This document shows positions 15,048 to 24,350 of a stretch of 64,000 bases of DNA, piece after piece. Origin of the DNA: an uncultured Acidobacteriaceae bacterium. GTDB taxonomy: Bacteria; Acidobacteriota; Terriglobia; Terriglobales; Acidobacteriaceae. A program made the position numbers and the translations under genes. Position 1 is the stretch's first letter. Each line of letters opens with the position of its first letter. The notes under the pieces were generated by a model that was not told the DNA's origin, did no database searches, and saw nothing but the letters and a program-made list of their open reading frames with translations. The stretch covers positions 1 to 64,000 of the forward strand of contig CALFMO010000066.1 in assembly GCA_937879855.1 (NCBI GenBank). Reading direction: 5' to 3'.

Positions 15048-18000
15048 TCAGAACATGAAGCGAAAAGCAAATTGCATTTGCCGTTCTGACGAGAAGCGGG
15101 TCGACAAGTTCCCCGTCATTGTCGTGATCCCGCCCGTGGTCGTCCCATTGTTGATGTTGGTGTTAAAACTGCCATTCTGGAATTGCGGATGGTTCAGCAG
15201 GTTGAACACATCGGCACGCACCTCAAGCGTGAGGCGTTCCTTGACCTTGACGTCCTTCATCATGCCCGTATCCCAGGTGTGATAGCCGGGTCCATACAGA
15301 AAACCGCGGCCAAGTGAGCCGGGACGGAGAAAGTCTCCAGTCTTAGGATCGGCTGGCGGAGCGGTGAAGTTTCCCGTGATGAAGCTTTGGGCTGTGGCGT
15401 GGTCGAGCTTGACAGAAATCGGGCCATTAACATCGGGGCGATTGCCCGGATTGCTGCCATTGACGACGAGATCGTAGGGAGTGCCGGTTTGCAGGGTGAT
15501 GATGTTATTCCACTGCCAGCCTCCTACTACGTAGTCAATGCCTCTCGGAAGACTTGACCCGAACTGCTTACCCTTCCCAAACGGAATCTCGTACATGGAG
15601 GAGAGCACAAACGAGTGCCGGATGTCCTGGTCGGCGTTTCCGCGGTTCAAATTCAGCAACGGGTTCCCGTTGTTGTCCACGAAGATCCGGCCACCACCAC
15701 CGGTTGTACTAAATGCTCCATTCGAGTCGTCGATCGTGTGGGACCACGTATACGCCGCCGTGAAGGTCAATCCCCTCGAAAGGCGTCGCTTCAGGCTCGT
15801 CTGCAGACCGTTGTAGTTGCCGCTGCCGATGAAGGCGTACTCGGACACATTTCCACCCAAGCCGGACCAGCGCGCCGCCGAGCAGGGTGGTCCGCCGAAG
15901 CAGAGTGGGTTTTCATTCGCATTGAACCCCGTGGCCAGATTGCTCATCTTCGTGCCGACGTATGCCACGTCCAAGGCCATACTGGTTCCCAGTTGACGCT
16001 CAATCTGAACGTTCCACTGCTGTACCCTCGAGTTCTTGCTGTTGGTCGGCCAATAGATCACGCTTACGTTCTTGGGATCAGCAGCGTTGACCTTGTTGAC
16101 TGAGGGCGGAAGCGGATTGGTCGCCAGAGTCCAATCGTTGCTGTTGGGATTCGCCGTAGTGTTGATTTGTCCGCTCAGTGTAATGCGGCTGTAAAGCGGG
16201 TTTCCGCTGGCATCGGTGGGAAATTCTACCGAACAAGTCTTGTCACTGGTGGGACAAGCCTGATAGCTGGAGACGCCGTTGAAATCCGGATTGTTGCTGA
16301 GCTGATTTTCAACGCCGCCGCGATCAAGGAAGTAGAAAATGCCGTATCCCCCGCGGAGCACCGTCTTGCCATCCCCGCGCAGATCATAGGCAAACCCTAC
16401 TCGTGGCGCCCAGTCGTTCTTGTCATTGTTGACCAGGCTTCTCGGCAGCCCCGCTGCTCCCGAACTGCCGGGCGTAATCAGCATTCCGTCGGTCGGGTCC
16501 GCCGGGTTCGTCGGCAGCCAGTTGGACTGCCGGTTGTTCACCTCGTACGGCCAGGTGTAGTAGTCATAACGGAGGCCGAGGTTCAAGGTCAGCCGGTTGG
16601 TCACGCGCCAATCGTCTTGAGCAAAGTAACCGGTCTCCCAGTTGCGTGTTTGGTAAAGTCCATTGAATTCCCCGATCTGGTAGTCGGTGAATCCCGCCAG
16701 CAATTCGGACATTTCATAGCCAGTAAATCGGCCCGTGCCCGGATAATCCAGCCCGCCGATTACAAAGTAGCCCTTGGCATCGTTGCCCTGAACGAAGTCG
16801 AGGTTACGTTTGCCGACGGTTGCGCCATATTTAAAGACGTGGCGGCCGCGGATGTACGACAGCGAGTCCGCGAACTGAAAAAACTTTTGCGGCACGTTAT
16901 ACGGACCGCCGTCACCCTGGTACTCGATCTCACTATTATTGCCACCGATGAGCGCCTGTCCGCCTAACAGTGCGGTTGGATTCGCTCCCGGAATGCCAAT
17001 CCCTGCTGCCAGCTTCTGGCCGATGTTTGGCGGATTGTAGCCATAAACTGCGCTGAAGTAGCCAAAGCGAAACTCATTGAGAAGAGTCGGTGTAAAGGTG
17101 TGCGTATATCCTGCCGCAAGACCACGAGGATGATCTATGTTATTGCCCGACCCGAACCCCGAGGGATTGTTCGGCCCCAAACGGTTTGTTACGGTGAAAT
17201 TGTCCTGCCCGTAACTATAGCGGAAGAAAATCTGGTCCTTTGAACTGGCGTTGAAGTCAGCCCGAATATCGAAATCGTCGAAATTACGCACGCTTTGGCG
17301 TTGCGCGCGAAAATTTTGCTGGAAGTTCGCAGTGGCTGAGGGAAAGTTCGGCTGCGGATATCCCTGCAAGTACTTCAATCCCACAGGATTCCCGTTCGGA
17401 ACAATATTGGTCCCGGTCGTTCCATTCCAACCGAAGGGCGCGCAAGCGGGAACGGCGCCTTGAGCCACCGGATCAAAAATGTAGCCTTTCGAAATCGGGT
17501 TGCCGTTTTTGTCGAAGCCACTGAAGTAAGCCGGGTTTGCTAACGGTCCGGAATACGCGCAGAAGGGAACAGTCGGCGTAGTTAAGCCGAGAAGTTCGGA
17601 AAAGTCGCCATTGCGCATCTTGACTGTCGGGACGGATGCGAACTCCACGTTCAGGGGTTGATCCTGACGGCGCCCCTGGTAGTCGCCAAAGGCAAAAAGT
17701 TTATTCTTCCAGACGGCCCCGCCCAGAGTGCCTCCGAACTGACCTTGGCGGAAGATAATCGGCCCAGTTGACCCGTAAGGGTGGGCATCGAACTCACCGC
17801 TACGGCGGAAGAAAAAGCCGGTTCCGTGGAGTTGGTTGGTTCCAGACTTGATTGAGGTTTGAACGATGGCGCCGCCGCCGCGCCCGAACTCAGCCGGGGC
17901 GACGCTGGTGTTCACGCGGAATTCCTGAATCGCCTCCGCTGGCGGGAAGAAAATGATCGTATTGACCAAGCCGTCGTTGTTATCCACGCCGTCGAGGATG

Positions 18001-18611
18001 AAGTTATCAGCTTGCGGTCGCAACCCGTTCGCAGACAGCGCCGCGCCGCCGGTCTCGGAGTTCCGGAAAGTTTCCGACGCCGTTCCGTTATTGTTACCAC
18101 CCGATGCCTCGTCGCCATAGGCACCGCGCGTCACCCCAGGCGCAAGCAGCGCCAGTTGCGTGAAGTTCCGGCCATTCAGCGGAAGTTCCGTCACCTGTCG
18201 TCCTTGAATGACTTCACCGGTGCTCGATGTGGAGGTGTCCACCAGCGGCACGCCCGAGGTCACGTCGACTGTGACGGAAACGTTGCCGGGTTCCAGTTTC
18301 AGATTGAGTTCCTGCACCTGCGAAACTTGCAGCGTGAAATCCGCGCTCGCCGTCTTGAAGTCCTGCTTTTTGATCTCAACGTGATAGCTGCCGGCCGGCA
18401 GGGCATTCACGACGTATGCCCCCGTAGCATTGGTCTGGGCAGTGATCATTCGCGCGGTGCCCTTGTTGGTCACGGTAACAGTCGCGTCACTGATCACAGC
18501 TCCGCTAGGATCGGTGACAGTTCCCACAAGCCTCCCAGTATCCGTCTGTGCCGAGGCGACGACACTTAGGCCGAACATCACAATCAGCAGGACTAGGACT
18601 TTGTTCTTCAT
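15048..18611 (-). CDS. Oar-like TonB-dependent receptor with carboxypeptidase-regulatory domain
   Basis: This 1187-residue protein begins with a signal peptide (NKVLVLLIVMFGLSVVASAQ), followed by a carboxypeptidase-regulatory-like Ig domain (GRLVGTVTDPSGAVISDATV). A plug domain comes next (VTELPLNGRNFTQLALLAPG and NFILDGVDNNDG), then a long beta-barrel with alternating aromatic strands. It ends in the terminal aromatic motif RQMQFAFRFMF used by outer-membrane assembly. This architecture is typical of Acidobacteriota receptors for oligosaccharides or other large ligands. It is intact. Downstream is the GH13 enzyme and upstream, divergent, the regulator-like gene at 18894; the set suggests alpha-glucan uptake, though the ligand is inferred. 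Confidence 0.92.
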   Translation of the reverse strand: MKNKVLVLLIVMFGLSVVASAQTDTGRLVGTVTDPSGAVISDATVTVTNKGTARMITAQTNATGAYVVNALPAGSYHVEIKKQDFKTASADFTLQVSQVQELNLKLEPGNVSVTVDVTSGVPLVDTSTSSTGEVIQGRQVTELPLNGRNFTQLALLAPGVTRGAYGDEASGGNNNGTASETFRNSETGGAALSANGLRPQADNFILDGVDNNDGLVNTIIFFPPAEAIQEFRVNTSVAPAEFGRGGGAIVQTSIKSGTNQLHGTGFFFRRSGEFDAHPYGSTGPIIFRQGQFGGTLGGAVWKNKLFAFGDYQGRRQDQPLNVEFASVPTVKMRNGDFSELLGLTTPTVPFCAYSGPLANPAYFSGFDKNGNPISKGYIFDPVAQGAVPACAPFGWNGTTGTNIVPNGNPVGLKYLQGYPQPNFPSATANFQQNFRAQRQSVRNFDDFDIRADFNASSKDQIFFRYSYGQDNFTVTNRLGPNNPSGFGSGNNIDHPRGLAAGYTHTFTPTLLNEFRFGYFSAVYGYNPPNIGQKLAAGIGIPGANPTALLGGQALIGGNNSEIEYQGDGGPYNVPQKFFQFADSLSYIRGRHVFKYGATVGKRNLDFVQGNDAKGYFVIGGLDYPGTGRFTGYEMSELLAGFTDYQIGEFNGLYQTRNWETGYFAQDDWRVTNRLTLNLGLRYDYYTWPYEVNNRQSNWLPTNPADPTDGMLITPGSSGAAGLPRSLVNNDKNDWAPRVGFAYDLRGDGKTVLRGGYGIFYFLDRGGVENQLSNNPDFNGVSSYQACPTSDKTCSVEFPTDASGNPLYSRITLSGQINTTANPNSNDWTLATNPLPPSVNKVNAADPKNVSVIYWPTNSKNSRVQQWNVQIERQLGTSMALDVAYVGTKMSNLATGFNANENPLCFGGPPCSAARWSGLGGNVSEYAFIGSGNYNGLQTSLKRRLSRGLTFTAAYTWSHTIDDSNGAFSTTGGGGRIFVDNNGNPLLNLNRGNADQDIRHSFVLSSMYEIPFGKGKQFGSSLPRGIDYVVGGWQWNNIITLQTGTPYDLVVNGSNPGNRPDVNGPISVKLDHATAQSFITGNFTAPPADPKTGDFLRPGSLGRGFLYGPGYHTWDTGMMKDVKVKERLTLEVRADVFNLLNHPQFQNGSFNTNINNGTTTGGITTMTGNLSTRFSSERQMQFAFRFMF

Positions 18612-18893
18612 GTTTCCTCCAAATTTCGCTGGCGCCTCGTATCTGCGCGCTCGTGCTACTTCGATAACCCTTCACCGGATGTTACGATTGCCGTTCGCCA
18701 AGAACCACGTGCGGAGGTAGCTCTTGCTGAGACGCACGGAGTCCCTGCGCGAAGCCTTCATGCCTGCACTTTGCCAGTCAAACCCCGAGAATAGGACGTT
18801 TCTCTAAGTTTTTATTCCGTTACAGGAGTAAAATACGTGTTTCCAAGACGATACTTTCGGCTGTTACCTCTCTGTTGAGTGGCTGTGACCAAT

Positions 18894-20129
18894 ATGTCCC
18901 GTATCGCTTCGCACCAATTCTCCCAACAAATAGAGCGTATTATGAAAAGCCATAGCCTGCGTGGTTCGGAATCCCTCGCCAGGCTGTTGCAGTATTGTGC
19001 GAAACAATCTCTCGAGCACCCGGACGAATTGCTTAAGGAATATCAAATCGCGAGAGAGGTATACGGACGCGGCGCAGATTTTGATCCACAGTCCGACTCC
19101 TGTGTTCGCGTTCAAGCGAAACGCCTGCGCCTCAAGATTGCCGAGTACTACGCCAGCGAGGGCGCAAAAGATCCACTTCTAGTGACGATTCCCAAGGGCA
19201 GTTACCACCTGGTATTTGAGAACAGACAGTCAGATTCGAAGCCCGCAATCGAGCTGCTCACTGCGAAGCCGCCTGCCGAAGTTCCCATGCTTTGGCGGTT
19301 TGCGCTCATCGCCTTGCTCACCTGCCTGCTCGTGTCTCTGGTTCTGATGGGAAGTTTACTTTGGGGCCATAAGCAAGCTGCTGCTTCAACTGGAACTGTC
19401 CACGAAGCGGCAAACGTGAATGGCCCGCTTGCCGAGTTCTGGCGGCCGTTCACCGCCGCCACCGAAGAACCGTGGGTGATCTTCAGCAACGCAGCCTTCG
19501 TCGGACGCCCCGAGACCGGCATGCGATACTTCAATGCCCGGGAAGATTCCAAGCGCCCGGTTTACGATCTTTACACTGGCGTCGGGGAGGTACTCGCCGT
19601 TCACTCGCTCGATGAAGTCTTTGGCGGGCTTGGCCGTCACATTCGAGTGAAACGCGGTAGCCTGTTTTCGTTGGACGATATCCGCGACACGAATCTAATT
19701 TTTGTAGGGTCGCCGTCAGAAAATCTATCGTTACTCGATATTTCCACCTCGCAGGAATTTGTTTTTCAACGAGTGCCCTCCGGCGGGCGCAAAGGTGATC
19801 TTGAGATCGTCAGCAAACATCCAAAGCCGGGTGAAGCTGCTAGCTATGTGGCCAGCCCATCCGGCAGTCCATTCACTGAGGATTATGCTGTCGTGGTGTT
19901 AGTGCCGGGAGCGACGCCCCCGCGAGTCGTGATGATTCTGGCGGGTACAACAACTTTCGGCACGCAGGGCGCAGTAGAGTTTGTCTCCCGCCCGGATTCA
20001 GTTGCAAAAATGCTGCAGGAGATTCCCGGTTCCGCTAACTACATAAAGCCCTTTGAGGCTCTTCTGCGTGTGAAGGTCGCCCGCGGAGTGCCAGTCGACA
20101 CAGAATTAGTCGCTTTACGTCTGCGCTGA
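18894..20129 (+). CDS. Membrane-anchored regulator-like protein divergent from TonB receptor
   Basis: The 411-residue protein has an N-terminal cytoplasmic helical region (LARLLQYCAKQSLEHPDELL, then EYQIAREVYGRGADFDPQSD and RVQAKRLRLKIAEYYASEG) resembling the N-terminal domain of Acidobacteriota regulators that sit beside TonB receptors. A single membrane helix follows at about residues 130-155 (FALIALLTCLLVSLVLMGSLLWG), then a long periplasmic domain. A GTG at 18879 is an alternative start. It is transcribed away from the receptor, suggesting it senses envelope or substrate state and controls it. The family is uncharacterised to my knowledge; function is inference. Confidence 0.65.
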   Translation: MSRIASHQFSQQIERIMKSHSLRGSESLARLLQYCAKQSLEHPDELLKEYQIAREVYGRGADFDPQSDSCVRVQAKRLRLKIAEYYASEGAKDPLLVTIPKGSYHLVFENRQSDSKPAIELLTAKPPAEVPMLWRFALIALLTCLLVSLVLMGSLLWGHKQAAASTGTVHEAANVNGPLAEFWRPFTAATEEPWVIFSNAAFVGRPETGMRYFNAREDSKRPVYDLYTGVGEVLAVHSLDEVFGGLGRHIRVKRGSLFSLDDIRDTNLIFVGSPSENLSLLDISTSQEFVFQRVPSGGRKGDLEIVSKHPKPGEAASYVASPSGSPFTEDYAVVVLVPGATPPRVVMILAGTTTFGTQGAVEFVSRPDSVAKMLQEIPGSANYIKPFEALLRVKVARGVPVDTELVALRLR

Positions 20130-20633
20130 GACTTGTCCTTCCGCAGCACGAGCCAGACGACTCGCCGGCCTTTCGACCTCAGGCGCCCAGCCTTTCTCGT
20201 GCTCGCGCCCCCACATCTTCATTGCGTCTGGGTCGCCCTCGATCCGCCAGTCGCTGGTGTTTGAGTTGCAACTCCCGGTTTACTTCCCAAGCGGCTGGCT
20301 TCGAGGCAAAGGCCCGCTGCCCGCGCATCTGCTTCCCGGGAGGTAATCATGGTCACTGTTCTTCTGGGCGAACGCCGATGAGAATTGAGGCACTCTCCAG
20401 GAGCCGCGGCCTGAATCGCTTGCTTCGCGCGGCCTGAAATGAGGACCACAGCAACGCGGCCCCCAACGTTCTCTGCATTTTCCGCTCTCAACTGGAACAT
20501 TCTTTGCCGGGCGGGGGAATTGCTGCGTTCATCTTTCTCGTCTAGTCACAGGCAATTTGACTTGAATGAAGATCTATGGGGGTTCCCTGTGTTTTCGCGC
20601 GAATCGCCACAGTCGCTAGGGTAAATTCTAGAC
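20130..20633. other. Intergenic region without a supported gene
   Basis: About 500 bases between the regulator-like gene and the DUF2784 pseudogene. Short frames occur on both strands, but none reads as a recognisable protein. I see no strong repeat or terminator. Confidence 0.4.
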
Positions 20634-21020
20634 ATGCACGCGGCGGGGTCTGCTCCGAACTTCTATTCTGCACTGGCAATTTCCGTTCTCCTCCTGCACG
20701 CCTTGTTCGTACTCTGGGTTATTTTCGGCGCTCTGCTGACGCGCTCATGACCGGTTCTCCGCGGTCTGCATGTCGCTTCGCTCATCTGGGGAATCCTTAC
20801 GGAACTGCTTCCGTGGCCATGTCCCCTAACCCTGCTCGAGAACTGGCTGGAAGGCAAAGCCGGAGTCGAGCCATACCAGGGCGGGTTCCTGCTCCACTAT
20901 CTGGATAAGTTGGTCTATCCGGACATCTCAGCAGCCATCCTCATGGTTGCAGGGGTGATCATCTGCGCTCTGAATCTTGCCTTCGACGCCCGGCAAATTT
21001 GGATCGCTCGACACCGCTAG
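20634..21020 (+). pseudogene. DUF2784 membrane protein with an in-frame TGA
   Basis: From an ATG at 20634 one frame runs 129 codons to a TAG at 21018-21020, interrupted only by a TGA at 20748-20750. It reads LLLHALFVLWVIFGALLTRS, stop, PVLRGLHVASLIWGILTELL, then PWPCPLTLLENWLEGKAG and YQGGFLLHYLDKLVYP, the typical DUF2784 pattern with about four membrane helices. The stop falls where relatives usually carry a basic residue, so one CGA to TGA change would explain it. Function of the family is unknown. Its end abuts the opposite-strand ArsA fragment. Confidence 0.75.
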
Positions 21021-21345
21021 CCCCGGCAGCGCATTTGTCGTCACTTCCTCAGCCTCCGCGCCGCTGATTCCAGTCGTGCGCAGTACGGAGGTCACGTAAG
21101 ACGAGATTTCCTGCCAATGACGTTTGATCTCCTTCTGAATATTGAGCTCCTGGATCCAGAGCCGGGTCAGATGTTTGGAAATGAAAGAGATCCGTCTCCA
21201 AATCGAAGGAGTCTCCCAGGCTATGGGCCGGGTCGATGCTCATGACTAATGTCCGGTAGTTGAGCCCGGCGAGTTTGATGCCGGTGGCGGCGGCCAGGCT
21301 GGTCTTGCCTACCCCGCCCTTACTCGTGAACATGAGGATTCTCAT
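21021..21345 (-). pseudogene. N-terminal fragment of an ArsA/GET3-type ATPase
   Basis: An ATG at 21345 opens MRILMFTSKGGVGKTSLAAA with the deviant Walker A of ArsA/GET3, then TLVMSIDPAHSLGDSF, the switch I region. Around 21164 an extra G shifts the frame; the other frame continues DPLWIQELNIQKEIKRHWQE and ISSYVTSVLRTTG to about 21021. Intact ArsA-like proteins are 300-400 residues, so about two thirds is missing. The fragment stops where the DUF2784 gene ends, marking a rearrangement junction. Confidence 0.7.
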
Positions 21346-21372
21346 GTAAACGCGGGATTTTGTGCAGCTCTG

Positions 21373-21401
21373 TTGACATGTGAAGAACATGAAACTATGC
21401 T
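21373..21401 (+). promoter_or_regulatory. Sigma-70-type promoter of the toxin-antitoxin pair
   Basis: TTGACA (21373-21378) and TATGCT (21396-21401) are separated by 17 bases. The antitoxin ATG starts at 21408, only 6 bases past the -10 box, so the transcript would be leaderless or nearly so. The promoter lies inside the 5-prime part of the divergent ArsA fragment region. Confidence 0.55.
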
Positions 21402-21407
21402 TGTAGC

Positions 21408-21638
21408 ATGACAAAAATGATTCAGCTTCGTAATGTACCCGATGCCCTGCACCGCGGCCTCAAGGCTCGCGCTGCCATGGCAGGCATGTCGCTCTCGGAC
21501 TATTTGTTGGCCGAGATCAAGGAAATCGCAGAGCGGCCGACGCTTGCGGAATTGCGGGAACGGTTGCATAAACGTAAGCCAGTGTCGACGCAGATCGATA
21601 CCGCTCGCCTGGTTCGAGAAGAGCGCGAGGCGCGATGA
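21408..21638 (+). CDS. FitA-like ribbon-helix-helix antitoxin
   Basis: The 76-residue protein starts with a ribbon-helix-helix fold (MIQLRNVPDALHRGLKARAA, then MAGMSLSDYLLAEIKEIA), typical of FitA/VapB antitoxins, and has a C-terminal extension (RLHKRKPVSTQIDTARLVRE) that would wrap around the toxin. It overlaps the toxin start by 4 bases (ATGA). It would neutralise the PIN-domain ribonuclease and autoregulate the promoter at 21373. It appears intact. Confidence 0.9.
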   Translation: MTKMIQLRNVPDALHRGLKARAAMAGMSLSDYLLAEIKEIAERPTLAELRERLHKRKPVSTQIDTARLVREEREAR

Positions 21639-22027
21639 TTGTCCTGGACGCGTCTGCCGCAATTGACTGGCTTCTTCAAACGCCTGCGGGGCAGCACATC
21701 GAGAAGCGTCTTTGCTCGCGTAACGAAACCCTGCACGCGCCTCACCTCATAGATCTTGAGGTCACGCAGGTATTGCGGCGCCTAGCATTGCAAGGAGTGG
21801 TCTCCGAACATCGTGCTGACGAGGCAGTCCGCGATCTGCTGGATCTCCGTATTACTCGATATCCCCACCTGGTGCTCCTTCCCCGCATCTGGCAACTCCG
21901 TCACAATTTTTCTGCATATGACGCCGCCTACATCGTGCTTGCCGAGAAACTCGGGGCCGCGATCGTTACGAGAGATGCTCGACTCGCGTCCGCTTCAGGC
22001 CATGCCGCACCCGTGGAGCTTTTCTAA
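21635..22027 (+). CDS. vapC: VapC-type PIN-domain toxin
   Basis: This 130-residue protein has the acidic residues of the PIN nuclease site: Asp in IVLDASAAIDWLL, Glu in HLIDLEVTQVLRRL, Asp in SAYDAAYIVLAEKLG and Asp in IVTRDARL. Length and order fit a complete VapC ribonuclease, which cleaves tRNA or rRNA in characterised cases. It is translationally coupled to the antitoxin upstream. Because all catalytic acids are kept while neighbours are broken, the pair is probably still functional. Confidence 0.92.
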   Translation: MIVLDASAAIDWLLQTPAGQHIEKRLCSRNETLHAPHLIDLEVTQVLRRLALQGVVSEHRADEAVRDLLDLRITRYPHLVLLPRIWQLRHNFSAYDAAYIVLAEKLGAAIVTRDARLASASGHAAPVELF

Positions 22028-22329
22028 TTTGCGCGGGCTCCTGCGTTACTCATATATCCGAGTCACAAGCGGGCGTGGCCTCTCACTCCGACAGATCGGC
22101 CGTCAGTCGGCTACGGCTGAATGTTCGTTAGAGAATCGCTGTGGAGAACCCGTTCGCAATTTCGTGCAGAGTCTTAGCAGAAAGACTACTGGCAATCCTT
22201 CTGACAAGTCACTGTGGGACTCTCACTGGAAATCCAGTTTGGACATCAGCGATGCAGGCACCGTCTACAATTTCGACACCATCGATGTAGACGGAAAACC
22301 AGAACCAGCGTTCATGTGCTTGAATGTCC

Positions 22330-22375
22330 GTTCCGAGACATAGGTAACAGAACGTTCCGGAGACATAGGTTACAC
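22330..22375 (+). repeat. Tandem subterminal repeats at the left end of the IS481-like element
   Basis: GTTCCGAGACATAGGTAACA at 22330-22349 recurs as GTTCCGGAGACATAGGTTAC at 22354-22373, differing by an inserted G and one base. They lie just upstream of the transposase and probably mark the left end and transposase-binding sites of the insertion sequence. The matching right end is absent. The 300 bases before them (22028-22329) show no supported gene. Confidence 0.5.
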
Positions 22376-22403
22376 TTTTCGGCCCGAAGGGGGCGGAGAG
22401 GTG

Positions 22404-23330
22404 ATGCCATGGAAGGAGCGTTGTGTGATGGACGAGCGAATGCGGTTTGTGATCCGGCTCAAGGAGGGCGAGGCGATGGCTTCGCTGTGCCGGGAGTTCG
22501 GTATCTCGCGCAAGACGGGCTATAAGATTTTTGAACGTTACGAGCAATGCGGACTAGAAGGATTAAGTGACCGAACACGCCGGCCGTTCCGCTACGCCAA
22601 CCAGTTACCCGAGCAGGTGGAAGCGGCCATCGTGAGCGCCAAGTGGGAGAAACCGCACTGGGGCGCACGCAAGATCCGGGAGCGTCTGCTGCGGCGACTG
22701 CCGCATGCCATCAAGATTCCCGCTGCTTCTACCATTCACGCCGTGCTCGATCGCCACGGTCTGGTCACGTCGATGGCCCGTCGCCGCAGTCGAGCCGAAG
22801 GAACGCCTTTGACCCAGGGCCTTCATGCCAACGATCTCTGGTGCACCGACTACAAGGGCGAGTTTCAGCTGAGCGATAAACGCTATTGTTATCCGCTGAC
22901 CGTCACCGACTATTCGTCACGCTACCTGCTCCTGTGTGAAGCGCTGGAATCCAACCGAGAAGACCTCGCGTTTCCAGCCTTTGATCGCCTGTTTCACGAA
23001 CGCGGTTTGCCACGGGCCATCCGCTCTGACAACGGGGTTCCCTTCGCCTCTCCTCATGGCCTGTTTCAGCTCTCCAAGCTCTCGGTATGGTGGCTGCGGT
23101 TAGGAATCTCCATTGAGCGGATCCGGCCCGGTCATCCGCAGCAGAACGGCCGGCATGAACGCATGCATCTGACCCTGAAGAAAGAAGCCACTCGTCCGGC
23201 GGGCGCCAACATCCTGCAGCAGCAAGCCAAGTTCGACGCCTTCCTCGAGGAATTCAATCACGAAAGACCCCATGAAGCCCTGGGCATGACAGTTTCTATA
23301 GTTTCCCTTATTCACTGGAGTTCCGCGTAA
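22404..23330 (+). mobile_element. IS481-family transposase, 3-prime truncated
   Basis: The 308-residue frame has an N-terminal helix-turn-helix (SLCREFGISRKTGYKIFERY), a second one, and an rve-type DDE integrase core: NDLWCTDYKGEFQL with the first Asp, IRSDNGVPF with the second and ERIRPGHPQQNGRHERMH with the Glu region. It follows the IS481 pattern up to FNHERPHEALGM, then changes to about 13 unrelated residues and stops. Relatives continue for about 90 more residues at this point, so the 3-prime end and right inverted repeat have been lost. Transposition in cis is unlikely. Confidence 0.85.
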
Positions 23331-23372
23331 AACGGTATCACTGGTATCAGTTCATTTGCATCGGGCTGCAAT

Positions 23373-24350
23373 TCAAGGCTGAAGGCCCACCTCAAAGGAA
23401 AATGTGAACGGTGTGTCATTCACGATTTGCCCCACAAGTTGCTTATGTTGCTCCTCTCCTACCTCATTGATGTTTTCGGTGCTTACATCTACGGATTTCA
23501 AAAACACAGCGGGCGATGTCTTATATACCACATGTCCTCCGAATTCCGGCTCAATGTTCGTAATCGTGTGAATGTCGATGGTCACATTCGCATAAGCTTT
23601 TTGCTTCTTTCCAATCAGCTCCAGCGCCTCGTCGGCTTTGTCTTGAAGCGCTTTTCGGATCTCGGGTTCCATCATTCGAATTCGGTTTTCAATGATGGAC
23701 TGGTCAAGCTTGCCGCGCAGCCATGCGCTCAAGATATTTAGTGCGGCCGAGGCAACTGCCGGACCGGCGGAAGCACCAAGTGCGCGCAGGCGGACCATGC
23801 CTCGCGGAACGCTAAACTGTAATTCAGGCGGTCGTGAGAATTTCATGCCCTCAAGCGATATGCCTTCGGTGGAACGGTAGATCGTAGTCGATTCAGGGTC
23901 GACGACGAATAAACGTGTTCCTGGTGGCAGGGTCTTAGGAATGTTTGGATCGCAAGCCCCGCAAGGCTCCTTTGGAATCAATAGCGCGGCTTCAGCCACT
24001 TTTTCTACCTGTATACCTTTGCTTGCAACTCGGTACATAATCGCCGAGGAATGTCCTTCGATGTGAGTCACGTTGAAGCGAGTGATGCCACTGCCTGGCC
24101 CGCGGGGAATAGAACCGTCCTGCGTTCCTCCATGCGGTCCGCCGTGTTTTCCACTGACAAGCGCATAGGCTGTTCCGTTGGGAAAAATCAAGACGCCAGA
24201 GTTTCCTTCGGCGTCAGCCCTTCTGAGCGGGTCGCGGAAAATTGGAATGACATGTCGGCGTCTGTGCCAGGCGGCGGTTTGATCTGCCATGGGAAGTACC
24301 GGCTTGCAGGAGATCCAAGTTGAGGAGCTTCTGGACTCCCCACCTCGCAC
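23373..24350 (-). CDS. DddA/SCP1.201-like deaminase-domain protein
   Basis: The central part matches the zinc deaminase signature of DddA-like toxins: VTHIEGHSSAIMYR with the HxE pair (His96, Glu98), then LLIPKEPCGACDPNIPKTLP with the CxxC pair (Cys130, Cys133), then GTRLFVVDP. In DddA the same residues bind zinc and deaminate cytosine in double-stranded DNA. A C-terminal region (about 190-325) with a hydrophobic helix and KAYANVTIDI strand is not recognised. No toxin delivery domain or clear immunity gene is adjacent. An alternative N-terminus begins at an ATG at 24463 with a good RBS (CAGGAG) in another frame and would need a frameshift near 24240; this Pro/Gly-rich leader reads more protein-like than residues 1-40 here. 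Confidence 0.65.
   Translation of the reverse strand: MRGGESRSSSTWISCKPVLPMADQTAAWHRRRHVIPIFRDPLRRADAEGNSGVLIFPNGTAYALVSGKHGGPHGGTQDGSIPRGPGSGITRFNVTHIEGHSSAIMYRVASKGIQVEKVAEAALLIPKEPCGACDPNIPKTLPPGTRLFVVDPESTTIYRSTEGISLEGMKFSRPPELQFSVPRGMVRLRALGASAGPAVASAALNILSAWLRGKLDQSIIENRIRMMEPEIRKALQDKADEALELIGKKQKAYANVTIDIHTITNIEPEFGGHVVYKTSPAVFLKSVDVSTENINEVGEEQHKQLVGQIVNDTPFTFSFEVGLQP

Noticed and set aside
16167..16967. 266-residue plus-strand frame
   Set aside because: Antisense to the TonB receptor barrel; no recognisable protein pattern.
20219..20500. 93-residue minus-strand frame
   Set aside because: No domain pattern, no RBS and atypical composition; probably chance.
20748..20750. Selenocysteine UGA in the DUF2784 gene
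   Set aside because: The position corresponds to a variable basic residue and no selenocysteine insertion hairpin or selenoprotein context is apparent, so a nonsense change is simpler.
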